DNA of 64,000 bases from Gongronella butleri (Eukaryota > Mucoromycota > Mucoromycetes > Mucorales > Cunninghamellaceae), in the NCBI GenBank assembly GCA_025201375.1, contig JAIWZP010000011.1:1-64000 (forward strand). The letters run 5' to 3'. Of this stretch, positions 44,355-57,900 are shown piece by piece (within the stretch, counting starts at the first letter, position 1; the number at the start of each line of letters is the position of its first letter). The notes under the pieces were generated by a model, which was not told where the DNA came from, ran no database searches, and worked only from the letters and a program-made list of their open reading frames with translations. The position numbers and the translations under genes are program-made.

Positions 44355-44560
44355 TTCAATGCCTAAGGCATCGCGCTACATTGCACAAAAACGCACACAT
44401 TTACAGTACCTATTAAAAACCAAAGAGCGTATTTTTCGGACTTTACCGGCCAGCTATGCCTCCAGTGCTCCAGAATTTTTTTTACAGCCTGCTCTCGCGC
44501 CAATGAAACCTGCGCCACAGCATACCAGTACTCAAGACGATGTTACGGCTCAGGCTGGCG
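44355..44560 (+). repeat. Dispersed element, copy II, left end
   Basis: It matches 15500-15720: TTTCAATGC...GCATCGCG, then CTCCAGAATTTTTTTTACAG and CGCCAATGAAACCTGC. The match breaks off here and resumes at about 46185, so about 1.6 kb has been inserted or substituted in this copy. Confidence 0.65.
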
Positions 44561-45039
44561 CAGCAAGCATTAGCCGTGATCATTCTACAGTACACTCACA
44601 GTCTGCATCATTCGTAACACTGATGCGACAATGCAAAATTGAACGACCGACACCCCGCGTCATTCATGCAAAATCGTGCTCTCTCGCTCTCCCAACTCAC
44701 TGGTGGTCACTGCCGAGGCAAGTTTTAAATCACTCACTGACTCACACGCCGAGCGACAACGGCGACGACAAGTACTACTGTACTGTACACAACTACAGTA
44801 TCTTGCTTCTGTGCGAAAATCAAAGGGCTCACCTTATTTTCGAAATTACACTCTCAACGAGTCAACGTCACTTCCCGGCATGCATAGAACTACCGGTACA
44901 CCCCTCCTGCACCTTTGGTGCCAACTTCGGTCAATTTTGCCAACTTTCAGTGCCGGCGCATTCCAACAAATCACCTCACGCCGCAGTTTGCTCGTTGTAG
45001 TAGGCAAATATGGTGCCCGGGTCGGATGAGCTGAAATGA

Positions 45040-46010
45040 AGACCTGAAATGCTGAGGAAATTCAGGTTCAGGTCACAAAGATTCTGCCTGAAATTCGACC
45101 GAAACCCGACCTGAAAAAAAAACAAAAGACTGAAACCTGACCTGATTTATATTTTAATTCAGGCTCAAGGGCCTGAAATGTACGACCTGAAGGACCTAAA
45201 CCTGAAAGCCCAACTTTTACGATAGAGCGTGCAGGTCGGCTTCAGCTTTCAGGTCAACTATTTCAGGTTCTCGGGCATCAGGTCATTTCAGCTCTATTCA
45301 GGTACAAATTGTTTCAGGTCGTCGGTTTTCAGCTCATTTCAGGTGCGATTCATTTCAGGTCGTCGGTTTTCAGCTCAATTCAAGTGCGATTCATTTCAGG
45401 TCGTCGGTTTTCAGCTCATTTCAGGTGCGATTCATTTCAGCTCGTCGGTTTTCAGCTCATTTCAGGTGCGATTCATTTCAGGTCGTCGGTTTTCAGCTCA
45501 TTTCAGGTGCGTTTCGTTTCAGGTCGTCGGTTTTCAGGTCAATTCAGGTGCTGAAATCGTGAAATGAGCTGAAAACCGACGACCTGAAACGAAACGCACC
45601 TGAAATGAGCTGAAAACCGACGACCTGAAATGAATCGCACCTGAAATGAGCTGAAAACCGACGAGCTGAAATAGCCAGCACCTGAATTGAGCTGAAAACC
45701 GACGAGCTGAAATAGCCAGCGCCTGCATTGAGCTGAATGACGACCTGAAACGACCTGATGAGAGCTGAACTGAACTGAAATAATAATGACCTGACAATTG
45801 AAGACTTGCTGAATTAATTCAGGCATCTCGGTCGGTTTCAGGTCGGTTTCAGGTTGATTATTTTGTAATGTTCAGGTTGGACCTGAACTTTTCAGCTCAT
45901 CAAAACGGCTATAAGGTGGTTGCCCGGGTTGCTTGATCGCGATTCAGGCTTGAACCTGAAACCTGAATCGTTATTTTTTCGACCTGAACTTTATGACCTG
46001 AAGCAAAATT
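45040..46010. repeat. Region saturated with TCAGGT / ACCTGA
   Basis: Nearly every line of this 970-bp stretch contains several copies of the hexamer TCAGGT, its complement ACCTGA, or the variants TCAGCT and AGCTGA. Outside 45230-45800 the hexamers are irregularly spaced and occur on both strands. Open frames on both strands come from the repeat and do not indicate coding. Confidence 0.85.
45317..45790. repeat. Long palindrome of 41-bp tandem units
   Basis: Six head-to-tail units start at 45317, 45358, 45399, 45440, 45481 and 45522, exactly 41 bp apart; the unit begins GGTCGTCGGTTTTCAGCTCA. From 45556 the same units run in reverse, with mirror positions 45584, 45625, 45666 and 45707. All four pairs centre on 45553. 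The loop is about 13 nt. Unit-specific variants are mirrored (CGTTTCGTTTCAG beside GAAACGAAAC; GCTCGTCGG beside CCGACGAGC), so the array was copied as an inverted duplicate after the units had diverged. Confidence 0.92.
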
Positions 46011-46184
46011 TCCCTCGGGTCACCATGTCTGCTAGTAGGTACGCGCGCGGGGCAAGCAAGCAGCAAAAAAAGGAGGATCATCGTCATTCGACACGCACAA
46101 GGCAAGGGCAAGACGATGGTCTTAGAGGGCTGCTGTCATCTCAAGGTTAGGCCCGCCCGGCAGGAGGGGGCGGGGTGCATGACA

Positions 46185-46665
46185 AACGGACCCGCTCGAT
46201 TTTTTTTGGACTCGAAAATGCCAAAAATCTCCTATTTGTGCTATTTTTTTGCATTCATCTGGCCACCTGCTTGGTTGACCCCGCTCAAAAACGGCAGGAT
46301 CGCATTCATCGCAAAATTTGCTACAAAAAAGCTTAAACCCCCAAAGCGCTACGGCCACTTTTGAAAAATTCAGGGGTCACTCAGGGGTCACACTTTTCAA
46401 TCTCAGAAAATGCCAAATTTGGGAAATTTCGAATTCCGAGTGATCAATGCATCCCAAACAGGTAACTTCGACAATTCGCTATTGGCAGACAAAATGACAT
46501 GTCGTCTCAACTAAAGAAAAAAAGTCCAAAGAGTGACGCATGAACGGCGATCGACTGAGAAAAGTGCCTATTTTGGTCAAGATTATTTTGCAAAACTTTA
46601 AGGTTTGACACTTCCAAATTAAGGTGGTGGATTGCATGGAATTTTTTTTTATTATGCAGATTTTT
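46185..46665 (+). repeat. Dispersed element, copy II, middle part
   Basis: It matches 15750-16215 in order: ACTCGAAAATGCCAAAAA, AAGCTTAAACCCCCAAAGCG, AGAAAATGCCAAATTTGGGA and AAGGTGGTGGATTGCATGGA. After this point copy I carries the TACAGTA-rich block, which copy II lacks. Confidence 0.75.
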
Positions 46666-47149
46666 ATGCGCTGAGTGGTGGGCAGCACGCAGCAGGAGTG
46701 GGCTGCAAGCTGCTGGGTGAAATGACGATGCAAAAAGCTCAAACCCAAGCTAGCACGTTGCAAGACATCCCATTAGATGCTTTGCCCCCCTGTTTGTCAG
46801 TGAAACTGAAATAAAATCACAGGTTTATTAGACCGTTGTCGAGCAAGTTGCCATTTAAGAAATTCTCGAAAAAAACTATTTTCTCTGTCAGTTTTGATCA
46901 GGTCGCGTTGAAACTGATCTCATTCGATAGAGATTCAGCCGCTGCATTTGACACGTTAAAAGTTCTGTGGGTTGTTTTCCCAGTTGTCAAGAAAAGTGAA
47001 TTTGAAAGTTATTCCAAAATTTGATTGATTTTTGCAAGCGTGCAAAGTTTGTCCATCGGGCGAGGAAACAATCCGAAAATGACACTCGAGTGTGTCTAAT
47101 TCGGTCGATGCCATTTTCACCGCGATCCACAAAATATTTTGAGGCCATG

Positions 47150-48290
47150 TGCTAAATTTGTGAAAATACCGGCATTTTGAATTCATCTGCACAAGGACCA
47201 AGCCAACTTCCGATTTTAAAAGTTTGTAGGAAATGGACGCCCAAAAATAATCTTAAATGCATATGTTTGAAGAAGCGAACAACGTTGATTTGTGGCCATT
47301 AAGGATAGATTTGTTGCAAAACTGCCAATTTTCTAAAATGGTCGACAACAGCCTAGTCAGCCACCAATTTTTAGCATTCCATTATACTGTAAATTGACAT
47401 GCCAAAATGACCTACTGGCCAAATTTGCAACCGATGCAATGACGGTTTTTAGCGGTTAGCATTGCATTTGTGCAAATTCGTGAAATCAGTGCATATCTCG
47501 ACAACGGTCAGAGCGACCTCTGGTTTTTATTTTTTTCTGAAAAGGGAAGCGTTAAAAAATACATGATGTTAAGTTTGGTGGTGATTGCGGCACGACTTTA
47601 CCGCGAAACGATTTTTTTTACAAAACGCGCTACAGCCAAAATTTCAGCAATGTCAAGTTGCTGGCCGAACCAGCTATTTTACATTGGGATTTTATTTTTT
47701 TTCTGAGAAGAGAGGAGCCGAATCCTATCACTGGCAAAGTTTCGTGGCGCTGCGACGAGTCTTTGGTGGTGAAATATTTTTTTTTCGATTTTGGAAAAAA
47801 AAAAGTTGGTCTGGTCAAAATGCATCTGGAGGGTACCCCGCTTTGACAGGTTCAAGCGCAGACAGATTTCTCAAATCCGTTTGGCAACCTGCACACTGGT
47901 GACGCGAGAGTCATGTCATTACATGCTTTGCCCCCCTCTTTCTAAGCACATCTGCAATAAAAATCGGTGGTCGACTTGACGGATCGCGAGGAAAAGGCAA
48001 TCAAAGTCAAAATTTAGAAAATGGCGTCCTTCCATCAGTTTTGGACTTGCGTCGATGAAACAGGTTCCATTCGAGAGAGAATCAAATTGTGCATCTTTTG
48101 TCACAGCTCAGTCTCTTGAGGTTTTTTAGTCTGTTGTCGAGAAAATCATGTTTGAAGTTTTAACGCGCATGGCGTTAGCGTGTGAATGTCGTCCATCGAG
48201 GTACTTCGGCTGAGATAAAATGACGCCAAAACGCGCAACTCTCCACAGTGCAAATTTCATCCCCATCGGAAGCGTTTTTTTGGGACGAGT
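47150..48290 (+). repeat. Dispersed element, copy II, right part
   Basis: Colinear with 17830-18830: ACAAAACGCGCTACAGCC, TTTTCTGAGAAGAGAGGAG, AAATCCGTTTGGCAACCT, AGTTTTGGACTTGCGTCG and GCATCTTTTGTCACAGCT. A further related subunit lies at about 46810-46980 (GACCGTTGTCGAGCAAG, CTCATTCGATAGAGATT). Open frames differ between the two copies. Confidence 0.7.
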
Positions 48291-48967
48291 TTCATCAAAT
48301 AGATAAAATTCCACCGAACTGGCATTTGCTAGACAACCGCTTTGTCGACCCCGAATTTTTATGGTGCTTCTTAGTACAGGAGAGCCGAAATAGCTATTCA
48401 AAGACCAGCTTTCGTCATGCTACAGCTGGTATTTTCAAGCGTTATTTCGGTTTGAAATTCCTGGCTCTTTTTAAAGCTGAGGGTTGCCTGCCACATTTTG
48501 GCGGTCTGGCCCATAGAAAAAAGTAACTCAAGTCGTCAAATGATTTCATTCGATGTATTGACACGTAAAAAGTGCTCACTGTATCGCGATATGTCGACTA
48601 CTGTATATCTCGCTCGAGCACCGCGATATGATATTAATATTTCATTATTGGATCGCACGAGATTCATGCGTCAGGCTAGCCAGGCGGACAAGAAAGCATG
48701 CCCGAGCTGCGCCGCTTTCCACTGATGCCGTCTTTGATTGATTTGAGGCAGGATTTGGCGAGCCTAATTGACGAAATGTCACAAATTCGTGAAAATGTCG
48801 CGTGTCGAGACCGTTTTTTTTATCTCCGCAACTCTCGATTGTTCGCTCTTTGGGACCCCTCCTTTGCTTTGGTACAACAATGAATCAACGTGTTTTAATA
48901 AAAAGGGGATGCAACATGAAATCTATAAAATGAAAGAATGTGGAAATGGGGAAGGGGGGGGGCACGT
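48291..48967. other. 3' flank of UTP20, no gene seen
   Basis: 677 bp with no supported gene. It contains repeat-like fragments (CACAAATTCGTGAAAATGTCG near 48780, similar in type to 47470-47500) and a G run at 48952-48961. Confidence 0.4.
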
Positions 48968-51900
48968 CTATGAATTGAATCGGACGCGCTTTTGCTTCTT
49001 GAGCTTGTTTTTGCGCTGTGTTTCTGCCATCTTGCGTTTGGCGGCGAGCGCTGGGTTCTGCAGGGCGTTTTGCGTGCGCTTTTGTTTGCGCTCGTCGCGG
49101 GCATCCTGCGCGTGCTGCTTGACGTTTTGGTAGATGCCAAAGTACACGGTGGGGCCAGCCTTTTTCTGCATCAGGCTCAAGACCTCGTTGCCCAGGTTCT
49201 TGACGTCGTCTACTCGTAAAAAAAAAGGAAAAGAAAGATGAGTCTTTTTGTTCCCTGTTCAAAGCCAATGCAATCGACGTTACCAAAGCCTTCTTGGTGT
49301 GTGGTGGCTTCCACGGTGTGGTAGATGGGCGCAATGATGGCGTAAAGGTACGTGGGCAGATCTTCTTCAGACACGACGTTGGCCATGGCGGCAAACCACT
49401 TGAAAATGGAGGTGCGCTGTGTAAAAAAAAAAAAAAGGAAATGAGTGAGATGCTCTAGCTGTTTTTTTTTTTTTTCTTACCATCAAGAAGCCCTCGGGGC
49501 GATTGCGCTTTGCGGCGCCGCGGGCGGCATACGAGAGGCGATGGAAGAGCCAAAGCAGCGACGATGTCTGTTTTTGAGCATTTTCGTCGGTGGCGTTGGC
49601 ATTGTCATCGGCGTCGTCGTCGGATGCATCCTCTTCGGGGCGGTCTTCGTCGGCCGGCATGTGGTAAAAGCACTTGCCGAGGAAAAAGAGATTCTTGACA
49701 ATCTGTGTGGCCTGAGCTTGGGTCAAGTGCGCGCTTTTGAGCTGTTCGGCGAAGCCGTAGGCGAGATGGCGCAGCATGGCGCGGTCCAAAAAGGGATTGC
49801 GTGCCGCGGGGTCGACGCCAGCAAAGTAGGTACCAAAGAGACGCGTGCTCGACGAGCGGATCCATGCGTGCGGGTGCAGCAGCAGCGACTGGACGGCGGT
49901 CCACAGTGCGACGGTGTCAGCATCGTAGATCAGCTTGGGGAACAAGGCCGTCATCTTGACCATGGTATTCAGGCTGTAGTAGGCGGTCTCCCAGGGAATG
50001 TCCACGTCCATCTCTTCGTCGTCGTCTTCGTCTTTTTCGATTTGCTGCTCGACCACGGCAGTCCACTGGTCGTGGCCCTCGCGCACCATCTTTTCCAGGC
50101 GCGACACCAACTGGGCAGCCAGCTAAAAAAATTTTGTGAAATAGAGGAGTCAATTGTCGCTCTTTTCCTTTTTCTTTCCCCCCCCCTATTTTCGTACCTT
50201 GAAATCCTTGCCAAGGACATCCAGGACAAAGCCATAGACTTGGCAAGCGGCGCGGTGCAGGTTGGGATTGTCCGAGTCGAGCCATTTGTCGAGGACACGA
50301 TAGACGGTGTCGAGTTGGTCGTTGGACATGCGATCGAGGAGAGCCTTGATGAGCTCTGCGGCCATTTCGCGACATTTTGGCGAGTCGTCGTTGACGAGGC
50401 GCATGACGAGGGCGAGCAGAATGGACTGGGCGTACGATTCAAGGACCTGGTCGCCAAACTTGGTGATGATGTGGTGCAGCAGTTCCATAACGGAGATGCG
50501 GCCGGTCTCGTGGACATACTCGAGGTTTTTGAGGAGGAAGGTCATCTGCTTGTTGAGTCTGCCCTTGCCCTGCGGGTAATCCATCAAAAACGCAAAGAAC
50601 ACGGAGCGTGCCTGTTCACGCGTCTCTGGAGCCTGGTTGGTGACAAGGATGGACGCGACAATGTCCATCAAGTCGTACATCTCTGGCGCGAGGAATTGGC
50701 GCGCAATGATGGCGCGCACGAGGCCAAAGGCAGTGCCCTGGCGTGCGGGCTCCTCGAGATCAGGGCGCAGTAGATGCAGCAGGTACGTGAGCTGATGTTC
50801 AGTCAAATTGCTCTTTTTCGTCTGGATACACACGGTCAGCAATTTGAAGCATGCCTGGATCATGGGGTGGTGTGTGCCGGTGGTGTGCTTGAGCAGTTGG
50901 AACACGCGTTTGATCGTGACGGGGACGGCAGTCAACACGGAGGGCAATGGTAAGCGATAAAGCTGGCATAGGGTCTTTGACGCGAGGGTGACATTGGACG
51001 TGTGCGTGGAGAACAAGACGTTGCCGACAACGACAATCAGGTGATCGATACGGGTCGCGTACGCTTCGACCTTGAGATCCAGCTTGTGGCGCTTCAAAAA
51101 GATGTTCATGAGCGACAGGCCAAAGTGGACGAAGCGATAGCTGTTGGCTGCATAATAGTCGGTGCCTTGCAACTGTTCAGTGGTCGGGCGCTTGGCCTTG
51201 ACCTCGAAATTCAACTCCATTTGCGATTTGACGACCTTTTGCTTTTTCTGCGACTTGTACGCATCGACATTTTCGGCAACAAGATCGCGCGCGAAATCGA
51301 GCATTTCCGTGGATTCGAAGCCAGGGTTGTTGACGAGGCCGTGGGACACGCGCTGCAGCAGGTCATCGACCTTTTTGAGCGTCTTGATGCTCTGTGTTTC
51401 GGTCATGATGTCCTTGAGGGGTAACAGCAAGGCGCTGACTTGCGTAAACGACACAATCTTGGCGAGCAATTCAAAGGCGGCGGGGCTGCGTCTACTGCGC
51501 GCTTCCATGATCTTGCCGGTCATGCCATCGGCGTCCTTTTCTTGGCCGGCCTTGCCAAAGATGTCAGCGACGAGCACCTTGACGACGTCTTGGAGGCTGT
51601 CGTCGAGGTCGCCGACTTGTAAGCGCGGCACCATGTCGTTGAGCAAGGCATTGAGTGTGTAACCAAGGACATGTAGCTCGTAGCCCTTGACAAGCGCCGT
51701 GACCAGCTCCTTGACGATGAATTTGAAGTATTGCTTGCCCAAAAAGTCGTTGATCTTGATGAGCGTGTCGCGTGCGGTCTCGCGCACGTCCTCGGCACGG
51801 CTGCGCGTGGTCTGGCACACAATTGTCAACAGACCGGGCAAATTGAGCACCATGGTCTTCTCGGGCAGGCGGCGCAGCAGCTTGGCAATACCCAGTGCCA

Positions 51901-54900
51901 CGGGCATACGCGAAATCACGCTCTTGCGGCTCTTTGTCTTTGCAATAAACGCGTTCAGTTCGGGCAGCACCTTGGAAACAATCACGTTGTGGATCTTCAA
52001 CGCGGCATCGGGTCTCGCCACCTCTTGCATGGGCTCATCGTCCTCGGCGTCTTGCATGTCTTCATTGTCGTCTTGGTCTTCTTCCTTTTCTTCTTCGTCG
52101 ACTTGCATGTCACCTTGGTCCTCATCGCTCTCCATGGCTTCGTTTTCTTGTTCGTTTTCTTCGTTTTCGCCTTGGTCGTCCTCACTCTCGATGGCTTTTT
52201 CTTCTTCGGACTTTTCTTTTTCCTTGAGCATTGCAGGCGCGTCGTCGACGTCCATGGCAATCTCTTCCATGGCGTCGGCCTTTGCCTTGTCCCGCTTTGC
52301 CTTTTGCACGATTTCCTCATGCGTGAGGTAGTCAATCTTGAGCTTTTGCTTGCCCATGACCTTGGCAGCCATGGCGTCCGTGACCTCGACCTGGGAAATG
52401 TCAAAGTGGAAGGCATCGAGCACGCTGGTGACGAGACGCACGTACATTTTCTCCTTTTCTTCGTTGCGGTTGACCATGGACAGGTACGATGACAGCAGGC
52501 GATAGTAGTGGCCCCAGGGCAGATGGCGTGACAGCGCACCAATGGTGATGACGGCCTGGTGGATCAAGTTGGAGTCGGCCGATCGGTCGCTTTCGTGCAA
52601 AAAGCCGGAAATCAGGGGCAACAGGAGGTGCAAGATGGACGGCACTGACAATTCGGTGCCATTTTCGTCGGCAACGACCTCGACGAGGCGCGCCATGGCA
52701 CGCAGGCGGCGATGCATCTGGATGTGGTAAATGTTGGCGAAAAAGTTGTTTTCCTCGTCGCCCTCGGGAGCCAGGATGACCATGGGCGCAAAGAACGGCA
52801 AAGTCGGCAGCGTCTTGACACACGCATTGAGCAGATTCACGTATTCCACGCGGACAACCTCGGCGTGGCTGTGCAAGCCATTCTTGATCGTCGGGTACAC
52901 AATCGTCTTTACATAGTCCAATTGCTTTTGCGTTTCGTCCTTTTCCAACTGATCAGTTTCGTCGCTTTCCATGCGTGTCTTTAGCTGCGTAAGGAAACGC
53001 GACACGCAGTGGGTGGCGGTGCCGCGCACCGACAATTCGTCCTTGTCGCGCATGTGGTGGAACAGCTGGAACAGAAGCGGCAGCCATTGGTAATGGTCCA
53101 AGGACGCATACAATTCCTCGCCAATCTCGCTCATGGCGCCCAGGATGCGGTCATAATCGGGCTCATCAATGCGTTTGACAGAGTACGCGTTCAAATCGTC
53201 CAAAAGAGCGCCCACCTTGCCAAGATGCGCTTCGTCGGCGTCCACGAAGCGGCGGAACACGGCCGTGAGGCGCACACGCGCTTCGCGAGACTGCAGCATG
53301 CCAAACAGCTCGCTGGCGCGGCGGAAATGGCCCAAAAACACATGTGTGCCGACTTCGAAGCCCGGAAGCAAGGGCAAAAACGCGGCCCAGATGCTGAGAA
53401 TGTGTTTTTTCGTGTGCTCGGGGACGTAGCGCGGGTGCTTTTTCAAATTGGGGATCAGGATGTCCAGCAGGGTCACGGTGCGCGCGCCACTGGTCACATG
53501 CGGGGCCAATCGGGCAACAAGCGCGATTTGGCGCACAGACACCGCGCCACTGCCGAATCGCTTGTCGTCCTTGGACTGCGTCAGGCGGTACAAAAAGTGT
53601 TGCAAGAGCGCGTCAATGTGGTTGTAGACAAGGCGCGCCTTGCGTTCCTCGATTTGCGGGGCGATCGCCTTTTCACTGTCGGTTGGATGCTCGTCGCAAT
53701 AATCCAACACGTGCTCCAGAATGGTCAACACGGTCTCCAAGACGCGGCGATCGACGGTGCGCGCGCCCAGGATGCTGTACACTTCGGGCAAGAGGCGTTG
53801 ATCGAAATCGGCCAAATAGGGCAAATACGCGGGCTCGGTGGCCCACACGTGGAACAAGGACAAGAGACCAGACACATTTTGCGATTGCTCGGCGAAATGG
53901 TACAGGCGAGGCGAGATGAACGAGGCAAACATGGCGGGAATATACGCGTCAAAGACGTAGCCACCCTTGATCTGGAATAATTCAACCAGGCGGTGCACCG
54001 CCGTGTTGCGCACGTTGCGCGATCGGTTGCTCTGCGTCTTTTCGTCTTCTTTTTCGTCTTCATCTTGTTCTTCGTCCTCTTGTTCGTCCACGTCCATCGC
54101 ATCATCGTCTGCTTTCGTGCCATTTTGCGCAAAATGCAAAATATAAAGGACAACCTTGAGCAGTTGCGGCATGAACGGCAGCAGCGTGGCGCCCAATTGC
54201 TTGATGATATCGTCGAGTGCCGTGACAAGACCTTGTTGCTGGCGCCAGGGAATGGCGCGCATGAGATCGAGCCCGTTTTCCTCAAATGCAAAGGTGCCAT
54301 CTTCATTGCCCGGAAGATCGATGATGGGCTGGAACGCCTCGAGGGCCAAGTGCAGGAACGTGCCAATCTCGTCGGCACGGCAGGCGGCCACAGCGCTAAG
54401 GATAGCCTTACGACGCATCTTTTTCACCTGGTTGTTGGCTTTGCCGGGTCGTTCAATGAAGCGACCATAGAGCACGCGCATGATGATGGGCATGAGCCCC
54501 GGTCGGTGCGCAGGATCGATGGCTTCCTGGTCCTTGTTTTGCAACAACGTGGACAATTCGTCGCGGAACTTGGTGTCATCCACCAGATTGCGCAAATTGT
54601 CGGCATATGGCTTGATGTTGCGGTCCTTCCACGTGAACAATGCCTCGAGCGCCGCGCCCTGCAGGCGATGGTCGCCCTTGGCAATCAGGCGCAGCAGCAC
54701 CGTGTAAATCTCCTCGGTGCGGAACAACGAGCGCGGGTTCGTAAACGTGGCCAGCAGCGACAGCCATCCGACCATCTTGTTCTTGATGTGTCGCGCCGAC
54801 CGTGGAATCAGGCCCAATTGGTCAACGCCCTCCAACTCCTCCTTTTCATCGTCATTCAGCAGCGATTGGTACTCGGTGTCCAAAAAGCGGAAAAACAACG

Positions 54901-57900
54901 GAATCAGGTGTCGCGATCGCTGCTCCACAATCGCAGGCGTCTCGGTCATCGTCTTGAGAATCAGGTGGAAATAATTCCAATAGTCCATGTGGTCCAGATC
55001 CTGCTCACATGCCTAGATCATAGGTAAAACGAAAAAAAAAAAAGAAAAAAAAAGTAAGCATAAGTCATCGTCCAATTTACATAAACACCAACGCGTTTTT
55101 TTTTTTTTACCTTGACAAAGAGCAGCACACCCTGCTTGTTGGCCATGGGCCCCATGATGGACAGCGCATTGTCCTCGACCATGAAATACTTTGTCAGCGT
55201 CGGGCACTCAAACGAGATGTTGCCCGTCTTGGTGGCCTTGCCCTTGGGGATATGGAGCGGCGCGTGGCACGCCTCGAGCGCCGACCGCGTCAGGCCATCA
55301 AACACAAGCTGCCGGTCGTCCTCAAACTTGGCAATCTCGTCAAAACACGTGCGCCAGTACAAATCGCGATTTGTCTCGGCAAACGCCTTGAGCGCCTTGC
55401 GTGCCTCTTCCCACAATGGCTTGAAATTGACCGTGAAGAGACCTATAGAACATAAAAAAAAGGGAGTCAATCGCTATTCCATTTTTTTGTTCACTTTTAA
55501 TTTTTACCCAGGCACAACAGGGGCACCATGTCGTCGTACATGTCTGGGACGCGGCCGCCCTGGGACATGAGGCTGATCTTTTGGATGAGGATGATTTTAT
55601 CGCGATAGTCGGTGAGAGTGGGGACAATGGCCTCCATGTTGTGGGCCGTGTTGACCATGTCGCATGGCTCGTCGACGCGGTGGTCGGCGTCCTTTTTCAT
55701 GAGTGGCTGGTCAAAGAGCACGAGCAGCTTGAGCGTGTACAGGCGCGCGTGGCGTTGGTTGCTGCGCAAATTCGCCTTGACCGTCGTGTAAACATTCTGC
55801 AACTCCTCAACCGTGAAGCGGTCGCCCTTTAACTCGCGATTTCCGTGCACCAGGTGCATGTATTCGTAAATGCCCTTGACGACCGCGGCGCTCTGGGGGT
55901 ACGACGACAGCAGTACCAGCCAATCGGCGTGGCGCGCCACAAGGAGTGGCAAGAATGCCGGATTGTCGCGTGCAAGGCCAGCGAGCGTCTGCAGCGTTTG
56001 TCCGAGCAGGGTCGTCAGCGCGTATGATCGGTGCCCGATAATCATGGACGTCGAAACAATCGAATTGTCCTCCAAGGCGTCTATGGCGCTGCGCAACGTG
56101 TCTGCAAGCGCCAACACCGCGTCAAACATCTCGCGAGGCGCACTCAATTCAATCGCAGGCACAATCGTCAGCACGCACGACAATGTCGCAAGACCAGACG
56201 CCGTCGGCGACTCATCCTATATACAAAAAAAATTGAGAAAATGAGAAAATGGGCGATTTCCATTTGATTTTTCCTTGTTTTTTTCTTTTCTTAGACATTA
56301 CTTCATGGTCAAAGTTGTTGAACGCATCGACTTGTTGCTGCCAGTCCAGATTCGTGGTGAGCAGCTTGAGCAATGGCTTGTCAAGCGGCGATGGGAAGCG
56401 CAATAGGCCCTTTGGCGTGACATTGGCATGCATCATGCCCGGGGACACACTCAGCGCGTTGCGCGAGAGAAGCTGCGCCAGGAAATAGACCGTCTCGGTG
56501 GGCGACTTTTTGATGAATTGAGCGACGCACCTTTTTTTTTTTTTTAAAAAAAAAGAGAAAAAGAGATGAGATCCTCCATTTTTGCCTTTTTTTTTTCCCT
56601 CTTCTCTTCTTTTCTCCTCTCCTCTCATTTACTTTGTAATGTAGGCCAGGGCGATTTGGGTGAAATTGGACCATTCGAGGTCGGCGAGGCCGACGAAAAA
56701 GCCAAAGACGTGCTGTGGCGACGGGTAGGCGGCAATGTGCTCGAGGATGAGGCGGCCGCCGCTGACAACGACGTCCAGGCTGCCAAAGCAAAGCACACCT
56801 GTCACTGCATGCAGCGTCTCCTGGCACAGCAAGTCGGCATTAGCCTTGGGCTTGTTGGTGGCAAACACCAGCTTGGTCACAGTCTGTAGACGGTGCAAAA
56901 CGGCCTTGAAATCCTCGACACGGCTGGCCTTGCGCACAGTGACAATCATCGACAACACAGACATGTCGATGGCCAGATGCTTTTGGTCGGGGGTCGGCTT
57001 TTTCGCAAGATGCGTGTCCAATTGCTCGAGAACAACGTTTAAGAGTGGCGTAAAGTGCTGTCTCTTGGTATGATGCAAGACAAGCAGCGTCGTCTTGCGA
57101 AGCAGGTCGTACACGGCACTCGACGCAAGCATCGCAACGTCACCGTCAAATGCGCACGCCTGCACGTACAATTCCGTGTAAATCGCCACCGCACGCGAAT
57201 GCAGGCACCCATCCACTTGCTAATAATTGAAAAAAAAGAAAGGGGGGGGAATGAGATCAATTGCTTTTTCTATTTCTTTCTTTCTTTCTTTACCTTGCAG
57301 CACTCGAAAAAGAGCATGGCCAAGCCTTCAATGTATTGGAGCGACGGGTCGGCGTCCAGCGAGTGCAGAATGTGCTTGACGAGCTTTTTGAGCGCATCGG
57401 CGCGCACCTTGCGCATCAAAAACGCAAAAGCCTCGGCGGAAAAGTGGCGGATGTACGGCTTGGTCGTGGTATCTTCGCCGAGCAGCTTGGCAAGCAGGTC
57501 AAACGTCACTTCAATGTCCGGCAGGATCTGACGAGACAAGAATTTGAACAGGTACGCGAGACTGTTGAAGAGACACTAGAAAAAATAAAATAAAAAGAGC
57601 CCAAGCGTCAATCCAATTTGCCACTTTTTTTTCTTTTTTGTTCTTTTTTCATACCTCGAGCAGCGCGACATCTTGGTGGTGCACGAGCGGAAGCATGCAT
57701 TTGAGGATGCGCGTGTAATACGGGTAAAATTCGCCCTCAAGGTCCTTGGCGAGCTTCGTCACAAGGCTGAAAAAAAAAGTCAGAAAAAGGCCATTTTTCC
57801 TTCTCCCAGCGCATTTCTTACTCGAGAAGCGCATCCAATGCCAAACTCTGAGGCACCAGCAGGTGCTTTTCAAGGAGATCGATGATGGTGTCCTTGTGGT

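Noticed and set aside
44359..45000. 213-codon plus-strand open frame
   Set aside because: It lies across the end of the dispersed element and the TACTGTA sites; the other copy of the element has no matching frame.
45317..45790. CRISPR-like spaced repeats
   Set aside because: Units are contiguous without unique spacers, are inverted about a centre and lie in a eukaryotic genome.
45229..45826. Open frames on both strands with FQVVGFQLISGAIHF-type repeats
   Set aside because: The 41-bp unit shifts frame at each repeat and lacks stops on either strand, so these frames follow from the repeat. There is no start context or splice signal.
49445..50773. 442-codon plus-strand open frame, and similar long plus frames at 53009-53980 and 53993-55027
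   Set aside because: They are antisense shadows of UTP20 exons, whose minus-strand product aligns along the whole family.
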